The notes below the pieces were generated by a model, which did no database searches, was not told where the DNA came from, and worked only from the letters and a program-made list of their open reading frames with translations. From Setophaga petechia (Eukaryota > Chordata > Aves > Passeriformes > Parulidae): a stretch of DNA of 64,000 nt. A program made the position numbers and the translations under genes. Of this stretch, positions 36,545 to 48,596 are shown one piece after another (the first letter of the stretch is position 1; every line of letters starts with the position of its first letter). The stretch spans positions 11,248,936 to 11,312,935 of the forward strand of contig JANCRA010000025.1 of the NCBI GenBank assembly GCA_024362935.1, written 5' to 3'.

Positions 36545-38384
36545 ATTAGCAGGTTTGGCATCCCAGGGACAGACAAGCCACAAGGACAGAGCTGTAGGCT
36601 ACAAATCTGTCCTTACTATAAATAAAGTATTATTAAGGCCTTCTCTAGTTCAGAGCAACAATCTCTTGTCAATTGAATATTATGTTTTCAAGATCATAGG
36701 GAGTTAAGGAAGCCAGCTGTATTGCACTGTTACCAGATTCCAGGTTGGTTAATTTGTCATGCTCACATTGCACAAGTTCAGAAGAACGAAAGTCTGAAAG
36801 AAAAGTATTTTGCCTTCTGGGAACAATGTAAATAATATATAAAAAAATAATCCGTGCTGCTTGTTCCCCTTCCAAATACATCACCTCACTTTCAAAATGA
36901 ATGCAAACAAACCATACAAGTGCATGACTTAAAAGTATCTTTAAAACACTGTCAAATCATTCATGTCAAGTTTTTAGGACTTTTGAACACATGTTTCTTA
37001 AAATTGGTGCATAAGCTTTCCTAGATCTTGCAATTCAAAACATCCAAAATGTCAAAAGAAGTCATTCCATACTGGCTCTTTAGTGCTCTGTGCATGTCAA
37101 ACCCAGTACTCCTCCCACCCCCAATGCCACAATACCTTAACTCCTCAATAAGAATGACTTAAATACCAGCACAATGCCTCTAACAGAAACACTTCATACC
37201 TGGGTATTAATAATCCACTTTTTCAAAGTATTAAATATGTGATTCTGCCCACCTCAGCCCCAAATCACAATATGCAGGTTTGGTAAAGTCCATCAGAAAC
37301 ACAGGTTAAAAAAGGTCTGCAATCAATCACCACAATGAAAAACAGCAAAATGTATTTGCTAATTTTTCTCTTCACCAGTAGTAACAGAGTAATGACAAAG
37401 TAAAAAGAAACGGTGTGGGTAGTTTTTTTTTACTGAGACATAGTCCATGGGAAAACTAACGTGAGAAAGAGCATCTGAGAAAGCAACAGCTGCCTAATTC
37501 AAGGACATGGTTTCTTTGAGCAAGAAGTTGTTTTGTAAATTATGTGATAACAGGAGGTAAAAAAGAAGCCACAAACATCTTGAGAATAGGTGTGACTGAC
37601 TTTTATAGCTGACCAATAGTGAGCTTTAGTTTTGCAATATGCATGAGCCTTATTACTGTGATTATAAAAGTAATTCTGTTAATCAATAAAGTTGAGATTT
37701 GTCTGCATTAGAGGATGACCAAGTCTCCCGTCTACCTCGTCAAAACGGTTCTCTTGCAGTGAAACCCCTGGTAGCAGCCAAAGCAGCATTTCACAAGTGA
37801 TTTTATCTTATATTGTTCATCTGCCACCAAATTCATGAGCACAGTGAAATGGAGTTATCAGTGTCTTTAACCTGCCAGCAGAGGCCCAGAAATCCCCAAC
37901 TGCAATAACTCCAGAGGTTGACACAATCACTGTCCATTTCTAAGGATTAATTACAATGCCTTGGCAGCCTCCCTGGCCCAGATCATTATGGAACTTGTCA
38001 CCTGCACTTCCCTTTATGTCAAAAGCTTCAGGGCACTGCCACAATAGCCAACTTTATTTCTAAAAGTTAACTTGGCTTTTTGGTACTTTTCACATCTGGC
38101 TTCAGAATTCCATTAGATTGTTTCACCTGTGAAGCAGCCTCTCCATCACATCCCCTGGCACCCCCTGAGCTGCTGCTGCTCAGACTTAATACAATACACC
38201 AACAGAGACAACCTACAAGGACATGATACCAAAATCTGAGTCTCTGATCCTCTCTAGGTGCTTTCCCACAGCCACAACCACCTTCCTGCAGCTCATCTTT
38301 GAGACAGGGACAGTCCTGATGGGGCAGGACACTGCACAGGGCACTTCTGACAAGCAGTCCTAAGTTACACCTGAGTTTAAGTGA
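36545..38384. other. Unique non-coding sequence
   Basis: No supported gene, RNA or repeat. Open frames are short and random. Confidence 0.5.
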
Positions 38385-38637
38385 TCTGAGAGGGCAAGAG
38401 GGCACAGCCTCAAGCTGTGCCAGGGAAGGTTCAGTTGGACAGCAGGAAGAATTTCTTCACTGAAAGGGTGGTCATGCATTAGAGGGGGCTGTCCAGGGAG
38501 GTGGTGAAGTCCCCATCCCTGGAGGTGTCCAAGCACTCAGTGCTCTGGTCTGGGTAACAAGGTGGGAATCAGTCACAGGCTGGACTCAGTGATCTTGGAA
38601 GTGTTTACTAACTTAAATGATTATTCTGTGATTCCAC
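38385..38637 (+). mobile_element. CR1 LINE 3' end, 5'-truncated
   Basis: The plus strand carries the typical CR1 3' module in order: CTCAAGCTGTGCCAGGGAAGG, a GAATTTCTTCACTGAAAGGG segment, CTGTCCAGGGAGGTGGTGAA, CCATCCCTGGAGGTGTCCAA, GACTCAGTGATCTTGGAAGT, and the terminal ATTCTGTGATTCC octamer-like repeats. Only the last about 250 bases are present, the usual 5'-truncated CR1 insertion. It is diverged by many substitutions, so it is old. Confidence 0.93.
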
Positions 38638-39579
38638 ATCTGGTCATTGAGGACATCAATTGCTGGTGGCCCTCTCACCTCATTGTAATTAGGAAATCAA
38701 TTGGTGATAGTTAAACCCAGTCATTTTCCCAATTTTCTCAAGCATTTGTGACAGCAAGGAATTGACTGAGGGCTCTGCAGCTCCAGTTTCACAGGGTTTG
38801 TGCAGGGAAAGGCAAAAGAGGTCTCCTTGCCCCCAACCCCATTTGCTGGGCTGGAGCTGATGTTGTGCACAGTCCCCACAGGCTTTGGGCTGCCCTTGTC
38901 TCTGTCAGGGTGTGAGCTGCTCAGCACACCAGGGCACTGCTGTGCCCTCCAGCACCGTGCCTGACCTCCAGGCTGGGCTCCCCATGTCCCAGGTCACCTC
39001 CCTGCCAACAGTTCAAAGTGACTTTTGTCAGGGCTGAGTTTAAGCAGGACACACAGCTCAGCAATAGGAGCTGACAGGTGGCTGGGTGGGTGCCACCTGC
39101 CTCAGGTGGCAGCAAGAGGCCAAAGCTGGGTGACTTCAGCCATGCAGCAGGAACCAAAACCCCCCTGCCATGCACAGCTCAGGTCTGCATCCTGATGGGA
39201 GCATCAAGGAAGTAAATTAGTCATCTGTACTTAAAGGGTATTACAGGAACAAATCCTATTGTTAAATAGTTCATTCAAAAACAGCCTATAAATCATAGAA
39301 GATGCTGAGTGATGTCCTTTTTTTCTGTTGTGCCTCTCCACAAACTGTGATTGCCTATTGACACAATTAACAAGAAACACTCCTCTCTTCCCTGCAAGAA
39401 ACAAAAGGGTGTCACATGTCTCATTCCACCCCAAAAAAACCCCAAACACAGAACACCTCCATACTGTCCTGCTGTCCTTAGAAACACGAGTCATGGAAAG
39501 CCAGGTTCCAGCCACAGCAGGACTCCTAGGGCAGCAAGGCACTGCTGAGGGTGACCCCAGCACAGGCCACCCTTGGACA
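38638..39579. other. Non-coding sequence
   Basis: GC-richer than the neighbourhood at about 38900-39180, but without CpG enrichment, splice context or recognisable protein similarity. No repeat identified. Confidence 0.5.
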
Positions 39580-39585
39580 GGGAGC

Positions 39586-39867
39586 TGTTGTCATTATACT
39601 GCAAAGATTCTATTGTTATTACATTTCAAGGGTTCCATATTGCTAGAGTTTTGTACCTCCTTGATGCTTCTTCTAGGCAGTTCCTCTGAGTACTGACTCT
39701 TCCTTGTCCTTGCAGCAGCCAACTGCCTCCAGTTCCCACCAATTCACTCTTTTATAACACTCTTCTTGCCTGCTCCTAATCCTTAATAATTGTCTCAGCT
39801 GCAACTCTTTAGGGGGTAAGATTACATTCTATATTACCTTCAGTTACCCACACTGTATCCCCCTTCA
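39586..39867 (+). mobile_element. Short LTR-like element, copy 2 (about 282 bp)
   Basis: Homologous to 22420-22728 on the same strand. Shared stretches include GGGTTCCATATTGCTAGAG, CACTCTTTTATAACACTC and TTTAGGGGGTAAGATTACAT. It starts TGTTGTCATTATAC and ends TATCCCCCTTCA. The six bases GGGAGC occur immediately before (39580-39585) and immediately after (39868-39873). A 6-base target duplication with TG...CA ends fits a class II (ERVK-like) solo LTR. One caution: copy 1 also has GGAGC before its start, so part of this could belong to the element. A deletion of about 30 bases relative to copy 1 lies in the 3' half. Confidence 0.72.
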
Positions 39868-39873
39868 GGGAGC

Positions 39874-42800
39874 AGGGCTGGGGCAATGCCCAGACCCACC
39901 CACAGTCCCAGGCCAGGAGAGATGATGAGCTGTGCAGGGCTCCAGAGAGCACCATCAGCAACTGCAGGAAACAAGGCTACCTGCAACAACTTCTCCAGCC
40001 AGGAAAAATGGTCAGAGACAGGCCTGGGCACAGCTTTAGGGTCCATACAGAAAGGTCACTCAGGAAAGTGGGGCAGCAGGAGCAGAGCACACAGCCAGCA
40101 CAGTGGGTTTTGTGCATGAGAGAAACAAAGCCTCAGGCTGAGCCTAAATGGGCTCCTGGAGCAGAAGGTGGAGTTGGCACAGATGGAGGCCCCAGTGGGC
40201 CTGTCCAGGGCACCCAGTTCCCTTGGCTCCAGGCATGGCCGAGGCAGCTGCTCTGGTATGGCAGGACCAGTGGAGGTGCAGGCAAGAACCTTGTGTGCCT
40301 CATGGGTGCTCAGTTGTGAAGGAAAGCCAGGTCCCAGCCCTCAGCTTGGGCCCCTTAAAGGTGGAAATAGCCATAGAAACAGTCCTGAAAGGATTCTAAA
40401 TTAGCTGGAGTAACAAAGTTGGGTTAGCTTCAAAAAAGATACAATTGGTGATTGAGAGCAGTGTTACAGGCAGCTTCCCACCCATCCAGGGACAGCTATC
40501 CCTCTTCTGGGCTTCAGAGAGCCCTCCAGGATTTGGGCTTGGGGTTCTTTCCGTGGTGTGATTAGAAAATGTCTGAGAGGTGCTGTAAGTGCTGAGGAAG
40601 CTACTGAAGTATTGAAATAAACAGTACAGATAACATACACTCTGAGGAGTTATTATTGACAGCGTTGATGCCTCATTTCTAGATGTAGTACACTGTGTTT
40701 GAGAGTTACCACATTAGTCACAGAAGTATTTGAAACCATGTTTAGCTGAGGAGGCTTAGGAGACCCCTCCTAAAAGGATCCCTATGGAATAGGGTGATAG
40801 GGAACAGCCCACTAAAGCAGCCCCCTACACACTAAAGGGGGAAGATTCCCCTGCTGCATGCACTTTTGGAAACAGCTGCAACAATCTCCTTACTGTGAAT
40901 GAATTTAGATCTTTAAGCCTTTTTGATTCTGTTCTGTGCTAAGGTTTCTCCAATTCCAAGTTGAGCTGGGCTGGGTGCCCTGTCTCTGTAAAAGCCAGCT
41001 CAAAGCTGCTGCCCTTTATTGTCTGCCTCACATGTAGGTGTGGGAACTGAGCCCTCAAAAGCCTTGTTCCTACATAATCACCTTCTACAGCCAAATCCCC
41101 ACCCTGACACCCCAGAGGAAACAAGGGCAGTGTCACCGTGGCTGCTCAGCCAGGCAAACCAGCGTGCTGCAAACAGCTGACAGATGCTGCTGGAAACCCA
41201 ATTAATTACCCACCAGGAAGGTTGTCCTGCTGAAGAGGTGGTGTTGACACTGTTTAGAGTGTGGCCTCAGTGACCCCCCTGCTGCAGAACTCCTGTGTCC
41301 TGGGAGCAGAGTCCAGGCAGTGTCAGTGTGGGCACGCTGCCATCGGAGCAGATGGGGACAGACAGACGGATGTGGGCAGCCAGGAGCAACACCTGGAGCA
41401 ACATCAATAATGGGAATTGTCCAATGTCCCTTCACCCCAAGTGCCTAAATCAAGCTTTGTGTGTGAGTGCATTTAGGGATAATCATAGATATAAAGCCTG
41501 ACTTCTCTGTCTCTTTTGTACCTACCAATACACCTTTGGCAATGAGAAATAGCAAAAAAAAATTAAAACTTCTTTGGGAAGTAGGACTGGTTTATTTTCA
41601 ATTTCTAATCTTGGCTGTGTTTGCAATGGGGCAGGTGCTGGTCAATCCCCATGAAATCCAGTTTTCAGGAAAGAGTGAAGGGTTTTCCCTTCCCATATAA
41701 TCCAGGAAAACAGAAGTTTTAAGGAATGCCTATGGCGCTCTTGATGTCCTGAGCCCTCAAAGGGCACTGTGCTAAACGCTGAAAAGCATTGTTCTATTCC
41801 AGGAAGAAATGGGAAATCACTCATTGCTGTGAGAAGAACAAGGCTTTCTCTTCAAGGGAGTCACTGAAGTCCTCCAGGACTTTCCCCTGCAGCCCTGCTA
41901 ATTGTCTCAATTAAATTTCTGACCATTCAAGTCATGTTTTAAGTTCATCTCCCAACAGGGAGGTTAAAGGAATAGCTTTGGTACAACAGATGGACATCCA
42001 GGGAGGTGTGGAGAAGGCAGTAAGGGCTGTTAGCAGACAGGGGCTGCATGGGGCTATATTGCCTTTCTCCACATGAGACTTCTTGGTGGGGTCATGCAGT
42101 GGCTGGGTCTCCATGAAGCACAGGGCTGTTCCTCCAGTATATTGCAAACATATTCCTAGAGGTCCTTCCTCCCCCATATTCAGGACCACGTGCAGCCCTG
42201 GCTCTATGCTTTGGCTAAGCAAACACATACACACACAGAAAATTAGCTTCTACCTGCATTGGGCCCCGTGGAATTTTCCAGGAAACCTGGCCAGAGTTTT
42301 GTGTTTCTAATAAAACCAAAACGGTTTTTAAATCCAGCTTCAAGCTTCATGGCAAATATTTCTCAGAGCCCTCTGTAGCAGGAATAATTACTGTCCTTAT
42401 TTATCGGGTAGATTATACAAATCCCCTAGTAAGTAAATTGTAGGATTAAGGTTAATGTGCTAGATTAAGCTGACAGATTTATTTACTTCCTCCGAGAAGG
42501 AAAGACGAAAAGATGATGACCTATCATGTATATTAATTCAGCATTTAACCCTGCCACAGCTCCAGTGATTATCTCTGCAAGTGCCAAGTCTCACTTTAGC
42601 AGATTAGAGTTGCCACACTGCACACCCAGGGTTCTGTTGTCTCCAGGATTTTATCTGTTCAGCTCCTGGTTTTTCACATGGTAATGTGCTGTACTTTTGC
42701 TGTGCCTTCCCTCTGGAGTTTCAGAGGGCTCACAAGGAACTACACATGCACTCGCTCTGCAGAAAGCATTACTTATCCTCATGTTACAAGTATTCATGCT

Positions 42801-45800
42801 GATGCAGATTTTTTTTCTATCACTTGTCTGGATGAAGTAGACAATTCATGCATGGTGCAGAGTCACTGAGTGTTTTGGGAGTCCCTTGGAGTTATTTTTC
42901 CTGTTGTAAAAGGCCACATTCCAGGCTATGGAAATGTTCATACCTCAGAGCAAGGTGGCCAGCTGGGTTTTGTGCTGCTTTCTGGTGCTGACATTGGTAT
43001 TGTGGTCAGGTTATCTGAGGGCTGATGCTGCAGTTGAAGGCAGGAATGAAAAGACAAACATGGATCTTCCCTTCTGTTAGGTCTATGCCATCAGTGCATG
43101 TATCCTGAGTAGGGGCCAGGCTGCTTTGCTGTTCAAGTGAATGTGTTTCTCATCTGCTCTCTCCATCAGCAAAGCTGGTTGCATCCAACAGCACTGCCTG
43201 AGTATGTGATCCATCCTGAGCAGCACATGCTGCCCAGAGCTGCCCCAGCAGATCATTTCCTGCAAATTAATGTAGGATATTTTATGGGATTACAGAGGTG
43301 GAGACTTGCTGCAGCGTGTCGTGTGTTCCCCCCCCCCCGCTCCACCCAACTGGCCAGAGGAGAGGGAGATACCAGATGGAGAAACAACTTTCCAACCACA
43401 AACAAGGGATGTGGCTGAAGCAGGACTCTGGTCTTCAGAAAACTGACTTCCAGTGCCTAGATTCCCTCTCAGTGTTGTGAGCTCCTCAAAGGTGAGATGT
43501 GGTAATGAAGCAAAACAGTCAACACTGACACAGACATATCTTCTAGTGTCATACCCTCCCCACTGTGGCAACCCTCCCAGAGGACCTGGGAAAAGCTATC
43601 AAGGTGCAAATGCCACCTATGCTTGCACAGCAGACTGGCAGCAGGGCTGGGATTCACCTCAAACCCAGAACATTGCCATCTGTGTGTTCTTCCCCCTTCA
43701 AAGAAAAAGTTTTTCCCCCCATGTGCCGGCCCCAACAGGTTTCTATATTTATCTGTCCTTATTTTAGGAGGTCTGCAGAATAAAGGTATAGGTTACAGAT
43801 GTGGTGCTTCTCATCTTAGCTAAGGCTTTCAGTAGGGAGAGTTGTTCTGGGACAGAATCCCAGCTGAGAGTCATTTGCTGCTTGCCTGCCAAGTGGACTC
43901 TGAGCATTGCCAATGCTCTGCTTGACTTAGCTTGAACAGTTCACAGCCTCTGAGGAAGGGGAGGAAAATTCCATCATGAAATAGCTGATTTAAAGTGCTG
44001 CATCCCACAGTGACAGGAGAGTGCTCGCTAATGCCAACGCACTCTTCAGATGGAGACTCTTAGTTTGACTTTCAGGATGGGTTCCTGCTTGGGAGAGGGC
44101 CAGGATTAAACCCCTCCCTCAGTCCAAAATTCAGTGAGTCTTTGAAAGAAAACCTCTTCTGCTTTCACAGCTGACACCAGCTCTGCAAAATGTGACTCCT
44201 TACAAGGAGGAAGAGATTCTAGTGACATATCCACCTCCTCTTCCCTATAGTCCTGTCCCTCAGTCAGCAGTGGGATTCTGCTTCTGCCAGAAACAGACAA
44301 GAGGAATATAGGAAGTGAGCCTGCAAAATGGAAAACTTACTCAGAAATTTACTTCTAAGGAAAATTTGCATTGTGAAATATGTAGTACGTGTTCAAAACT
44401 CCCATTTACATAGGATTTTGGCAGATAATATGATATTTAGAGGTGCTACAGGAAAGAAAAAAAGGCAAAAGCAAAGAGCTAGAATGATGGTATCTCTTAG
44501 AAAACTTGATAAAGACCATTTTCAAAGGCCAGTATAAACTTCTTTCCATCAAAAGATGCTAAAAGTGGAAATAATTCTATCCAGAGAGCTGAATTCTGCA
44601 GAATTGTCTTAGTTTGCAAGGCTTAAATAGTCACAGCATTTTGAGGTGTTTACATCTGATAACTCCCAATAGAGATAAACATATTTAGTGCTTGAAATAT
44701 AAGTTAACACTGGACATACTAAACACATGATAGGAGATATTTTAGAAAGAACATTAAAGATTATTATTAGTCTCAGCTGCAAATCTCTATCAGGAAAGAA
44801 TGGCTGTGTGTCCAGAGATATTATGAGAGAAAGCCACAGTGAGTTAGTTGTCTTCAGAATGGAGCAGCTCACTAGAAACCCTTCTCAGTGGATGCTTTTC
44901 CACCCATTTCAGCAGCATTTGGGTGAAGCCTTCTTTTACTAGAAAGATATTTAATTTAATACTGAGAGGAAGGACTGAAAACCAGACACCCACATTTCCT
45001 TTGCCTCTTCATCTGGCAAGGCTACTCTGTGTAATCAGCAATGAAGATTTAGAACATCACAACAACTGTAAACTGAATATCAGCTGCAGGGAAATGTCTG
45101 TGGGGAAAGCTCAAACTCAATGTGTCAGGAGGAGAATAGGGGCTTATTCCAGCATTTTCTAAAACCAGATTAAAAAATTCTATGTTCTTTTCAGTAGCAT
45201 AGAATTCCTTCTCTATTACAGACAGCAGAGAGTTTGCTCCTGACTTCAGTGAGGGAAGAGCTAAAGCTGTGTGCCTGGGTGTAATTATACAGGAGGTGTT
45301 CTAAAAGGACACAGGGATAAGGTGCCTACATGAGTTGTACCTAGTTTTAAAGGGCAACCCTGTGTGAAAAGGATTTGTTATTACAGGGGTTTTGATACAG
45401 AAATCTCAAGTGTACACCTGATTTAGCACTCTCGTTTTCCTATGATTAAGTTAAAGTCAACGAAGATAAATCTATTTTTTCCTGCTGAAAAGCTAGTAGA
45501 TACAAGAAATATGTATGATGGAAAGAATGTGGAAGAGAAAGCAAATATATACTGAATTATGATACTTTTTTTCCCTCTTTTTTAATAGCTAGATGGGGCC
45601 AGTCAGCTATCACTGTCAGCTTACCTCTATTTGCATCCTTCCATACTATGATTTAAGTAAGTAGTTTTAAATTGCCTAGTACAGGAAAAAGGGGAAAGTA
45701 GGAAAATCAAATGCTAGATCAGGTGCAAGTGGGCTATCAATTTGTACTCAAGCACATGGCTGCACCAAAACCAGAGAACCAAGAGCAAGAGTCATGTGCA

Positions 45801-47236
45801 GCCTGTCACAAGAGCAAAATTCAGAATTCAAATCCATGATCAAAATCTGCAGAATTCATCCCACTGAACCCTGACACCTCCAGGGCCCTGGCACAGCTGG
45901 GTCACACCACATCTCTTCAGGAAAATGTGGGGTCAGAAGCTGGGAAAAGGAGGCAAAATGTCCATATTGAATGGAAAATCCAAAAAAAGAATAGCCTGTA
46001 CAAAACAGTGTTAAAATAAGTAGGAAATGAAAGACAGACCTATGAAATTGATGGTATTTTGACTTTAGGCTCATCTTTCATATTTAACCCAGGCTGCTGG
46101 TGATTAAAACTTGTTGCCAGGGTTTATCTTTTACATTTAAGCTACTCCTTAATGACTACAAAGCCACTCCAGAGGAGCATTGCTGCCTTTCATCAGTATA
46201 CAGCCTCAAAATGGGAATAGTGGCAGCTATTTTCAGAAGACACCAGGCTAATTAAAATACACTGAGTAGTCCAGAAGCTCCTGCTAAGTCCATAAATAAT
46301 AACTCATGCTGGGTAGGGAACAGAATTTGTCCCTTGCTGCTGTTGACAAATAGGCTGAGTAATTCACAGTTTTGGTCTCTCATTCACAACAGGTTCAGAT
46401 GGTGAATGTGGAGGGGAGGATGAAGTGGCTGCCTTTCACTGCCTGCCAGTAACACAAACAGACACTTCTAATTGGCCTGTTATCACTCTACAGTGCTTTC
46501 TAGGTCTGGTGTCATGTCTTATGACAGTTTTTGGCTGATGCTTCATGTTCTTGTAAAATGTCAAGCTACATTAGATCATTAATCTTGTGTAATATAGTAT
46601 TGGACAATGCTACTGAATGAATACAGAGTAGAAATATTTTCAGTGTTCTTTTTCCCAGGGAGCTCCACCTGGCTCTTTGCTTTCTAAAAAATACTATGTT
46701 GAGATATTGTAAGGTAGAAAGGAGAGTAAGAACCACAATTATGCAAAAAAGTTCAGAAACATCAATGGCTTGCAAATATATATACTTAAGGATTTGCAGC
46801 CTACCCAGGAAATTCTGCATGTTGAAACACCACACTACTCAGGACATGTATTTTAATTGCTGGGTGAAGGTCATAGGTGCAAGCCAAACTGCTGAAAGAG
46901 CAGCTGCAGTGGTGTTACCACAATGATATGCAAGCCACAAATCCTGTTGTTGAAAAAGGTTATTCATAAACTGCTTCTATGATAATCTGTCTATGAAGTT
47001 AACTAGGCTTTGGGGGGAGAAAAAAGAACATCTGATACTCATTTCTACCTTCCCAGCATTAACTCACAGACATAAAAATGAGATATTTATTATACTCATG
47101 TTTTTTCCATTTAAACCCTGCCCATATTTCCCATCAGTTCACAGCCATTCCTTATGGATGGTGCTGTAAAGCAGCCATCCCCTCACTGACACTGCCTGAG
47201 CATTCAGGTGTCTTTTGGTGGGGGTAGCTCAGTGAA
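39874..47236. other. Unique non-coding sequence
   Basis: No supported gene. Frames of 60-104 codons overlap on both strands in the GC-richer parts (39.9-40.4, 41.2-41.4 and 43.1-43.7 kb) and show no coding signature. A run of 11 C lies at 43328-43338. The part at about 42350-42560 has several GATTA-type motifs and may be a conserved regulatory block. One member of an unclassified repeat pair is at 44811-44843. Confidence 0.45.
44777..44843 (+). repeat. Unclassified dispersed repeat, copy A
   Basis: A 33-base core at 44811-44843 (TCCAGAGATATTATGAG then AGAAAGCCACAGTGAG) matches 48564-48596 at 30 of 33 positions. Weaker similarity continues upstream (AGCTGCAAATCTCTATCAGGA versus AGCTGAAACCGACCTTTAGG). 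It is too short and diverged to classify. It may be an old retroelement piece. Confidence 0.55.
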
Positions 47237-47450
47237 TCACAGAAGATCAGCCCTGTTCCAGAGAATAATTCAGGTTGGAAGGAGCCCAAGTCCAGCCTCC
47301 TGCTCCATGTGGGGACAGCTGTGTGGTCACACCAGCTTGGGCTTCACCCAGCTGGGCCTTGAAAGCTTCTGAGCAAGGAGAAGGCTCTGCACAGCCTCTG
47401 AGCCCAGCCTCATCCATGGTCTTCTGTAAAGAATTGGGGGTTCATCTCTC
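47237..47450 (-). mobile_element. Old CR1 LINE 3'-end fragment, reverse orientation
   Basis: Read as given, GAATCACAGAAGATCAG, TTCAGGTTGGAAGGAGCCCA, AGTCCAGCCTCCTGCTCCAT and CAGCTGGGCCTTGAAAGCTTC follow the order of the reverse complement of a CR1 3' end (CACAGAATCA ... GGTTGGAAGGGACC ... CCAACC ... GGCCTTGAACACTTC). It is strongly diverged. The left boundary is clear from the CACAGAA motif, while the right boundary fades after about 47450. Confidence 0.75.
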
Positions 47451-48451
47451 CAGAGAGGCCACCAGCAGTGGCTGAGGGCCATAAGTGACACCATGGCTTT
47501 GGCATGTTGGAGAACCAAGGGGCCATGGAAGTTTGTACCTTCACACAGGTGAATAAATTCAATGTCTGAACTGTTTGTGTGCCCTGGGACAGGGCTGACT
47601 GTGCCATGACCACATTCACTGGCACTGCTTAGCCTGGGCCAACTAAAACTCTTCCAGATATAGCCTGGCCACAGTCTGGCAGCTCAAACACCTGACAATT
47701 TGCATGCAAACACCCTGGAGTTTACTGATGTGGATGTTGGCTGTTCAGGCCTACAGGGTCCTGAGCCCAGGAGGCTCCCAAATACCTTTGATTAACTGAT
47801 ATATATTGAGCCTTTTTCTTTTTCTCCAACTCAGGACTTTGTCCTGATCAATTTGTGCCTTCTCCACTTGTGAAGATTTCAAAACTGAGTTCCATGATAC
47901 AGCACTTTTTTTTTTTTTTTTGAGGGCTTGCACCAGTCTAACCAATCTCCTGTGTGCATTTATGAAGATGAAAGCTACTCTGTAGATAATTTTCCAGGGA
48001 AGCTTGTACAACAGCTGGTGTGATACAGTTTTGTCACTAGCATGGATAAGCACCATCATGTAGCATTTCTTTCCTTATCTGAACAGTATCATTAAACTGA
48101 TGACACCCAGGGCCATCCAGAGTTAGATTCCCCCCTCATGATGTTCTCACAGAGCTAGAAAGTGTGAAAATATCTGATGAAAGAAGTGGCCGCTAAGATA
48201 GAGAAAAGTGACTTTCTGCAGTCAGACTTTTCAGAGGCACAGGAGACACCCATCTCCCATTAAGGATCAATGCTAATTAGCCAGGAATCCTCAGGCAGTG
48301 CCCCATGAGCTCCACAAAGGGGATTCTGCATTCCTGTAAAGATAAAGCTCCATGAGGATGTGTCAATTGTAGGACTCAACAGGTCGCCCACCTCTTGTTT
48401 GTAGACTTACTGATTTCTGAAGCTGACCAGGACACCTAAATGTCATTGTCA

Positions 48452-48480
48452 TGATGAAGACATCCCAAATGTCTTCATCA
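48452..48480. repeat. Perfect 12-bp inverted repeat with 5-base loop
   Basis: TGATGAAGACAT, then CCCAA, then the exact reverse complement ATGTCTTCATCA. It lies about 85 bases before the dispersed repeat copy B and may be part of the same element. Too short for a microRNA precursor. Confidence 0.87.
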
Positions 48481-48529
48481 GGTTAGTCCTCTCCCCATGA
48501 GGTAGCAGAGCAGGGAGCTGCCTGGAGCT

Positions 48530-48596
48530 GAAACCGACCTTTAGGAATAATTGAAGCATAATATCCAGAGATATGATGAGAAAAAGCCACGGTGAG
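48530..48596 (+). repeat. Unclassified dispersed repeat, copy B
   Basis: Second copy of the element at 44777-44843. The core is 48564-48596 (TCCAGAGATATGATGAG then AAAAAGCCACGGTGAG), with weaker upstream similarity from about 48525. Confidence 0.55.

Noticed and set aside
43328..43338. C11 run considered as a structural motif
   Set aside because: A single homopolymer run without further C-tracts, so no i-motif or G-quadruplex pattern.
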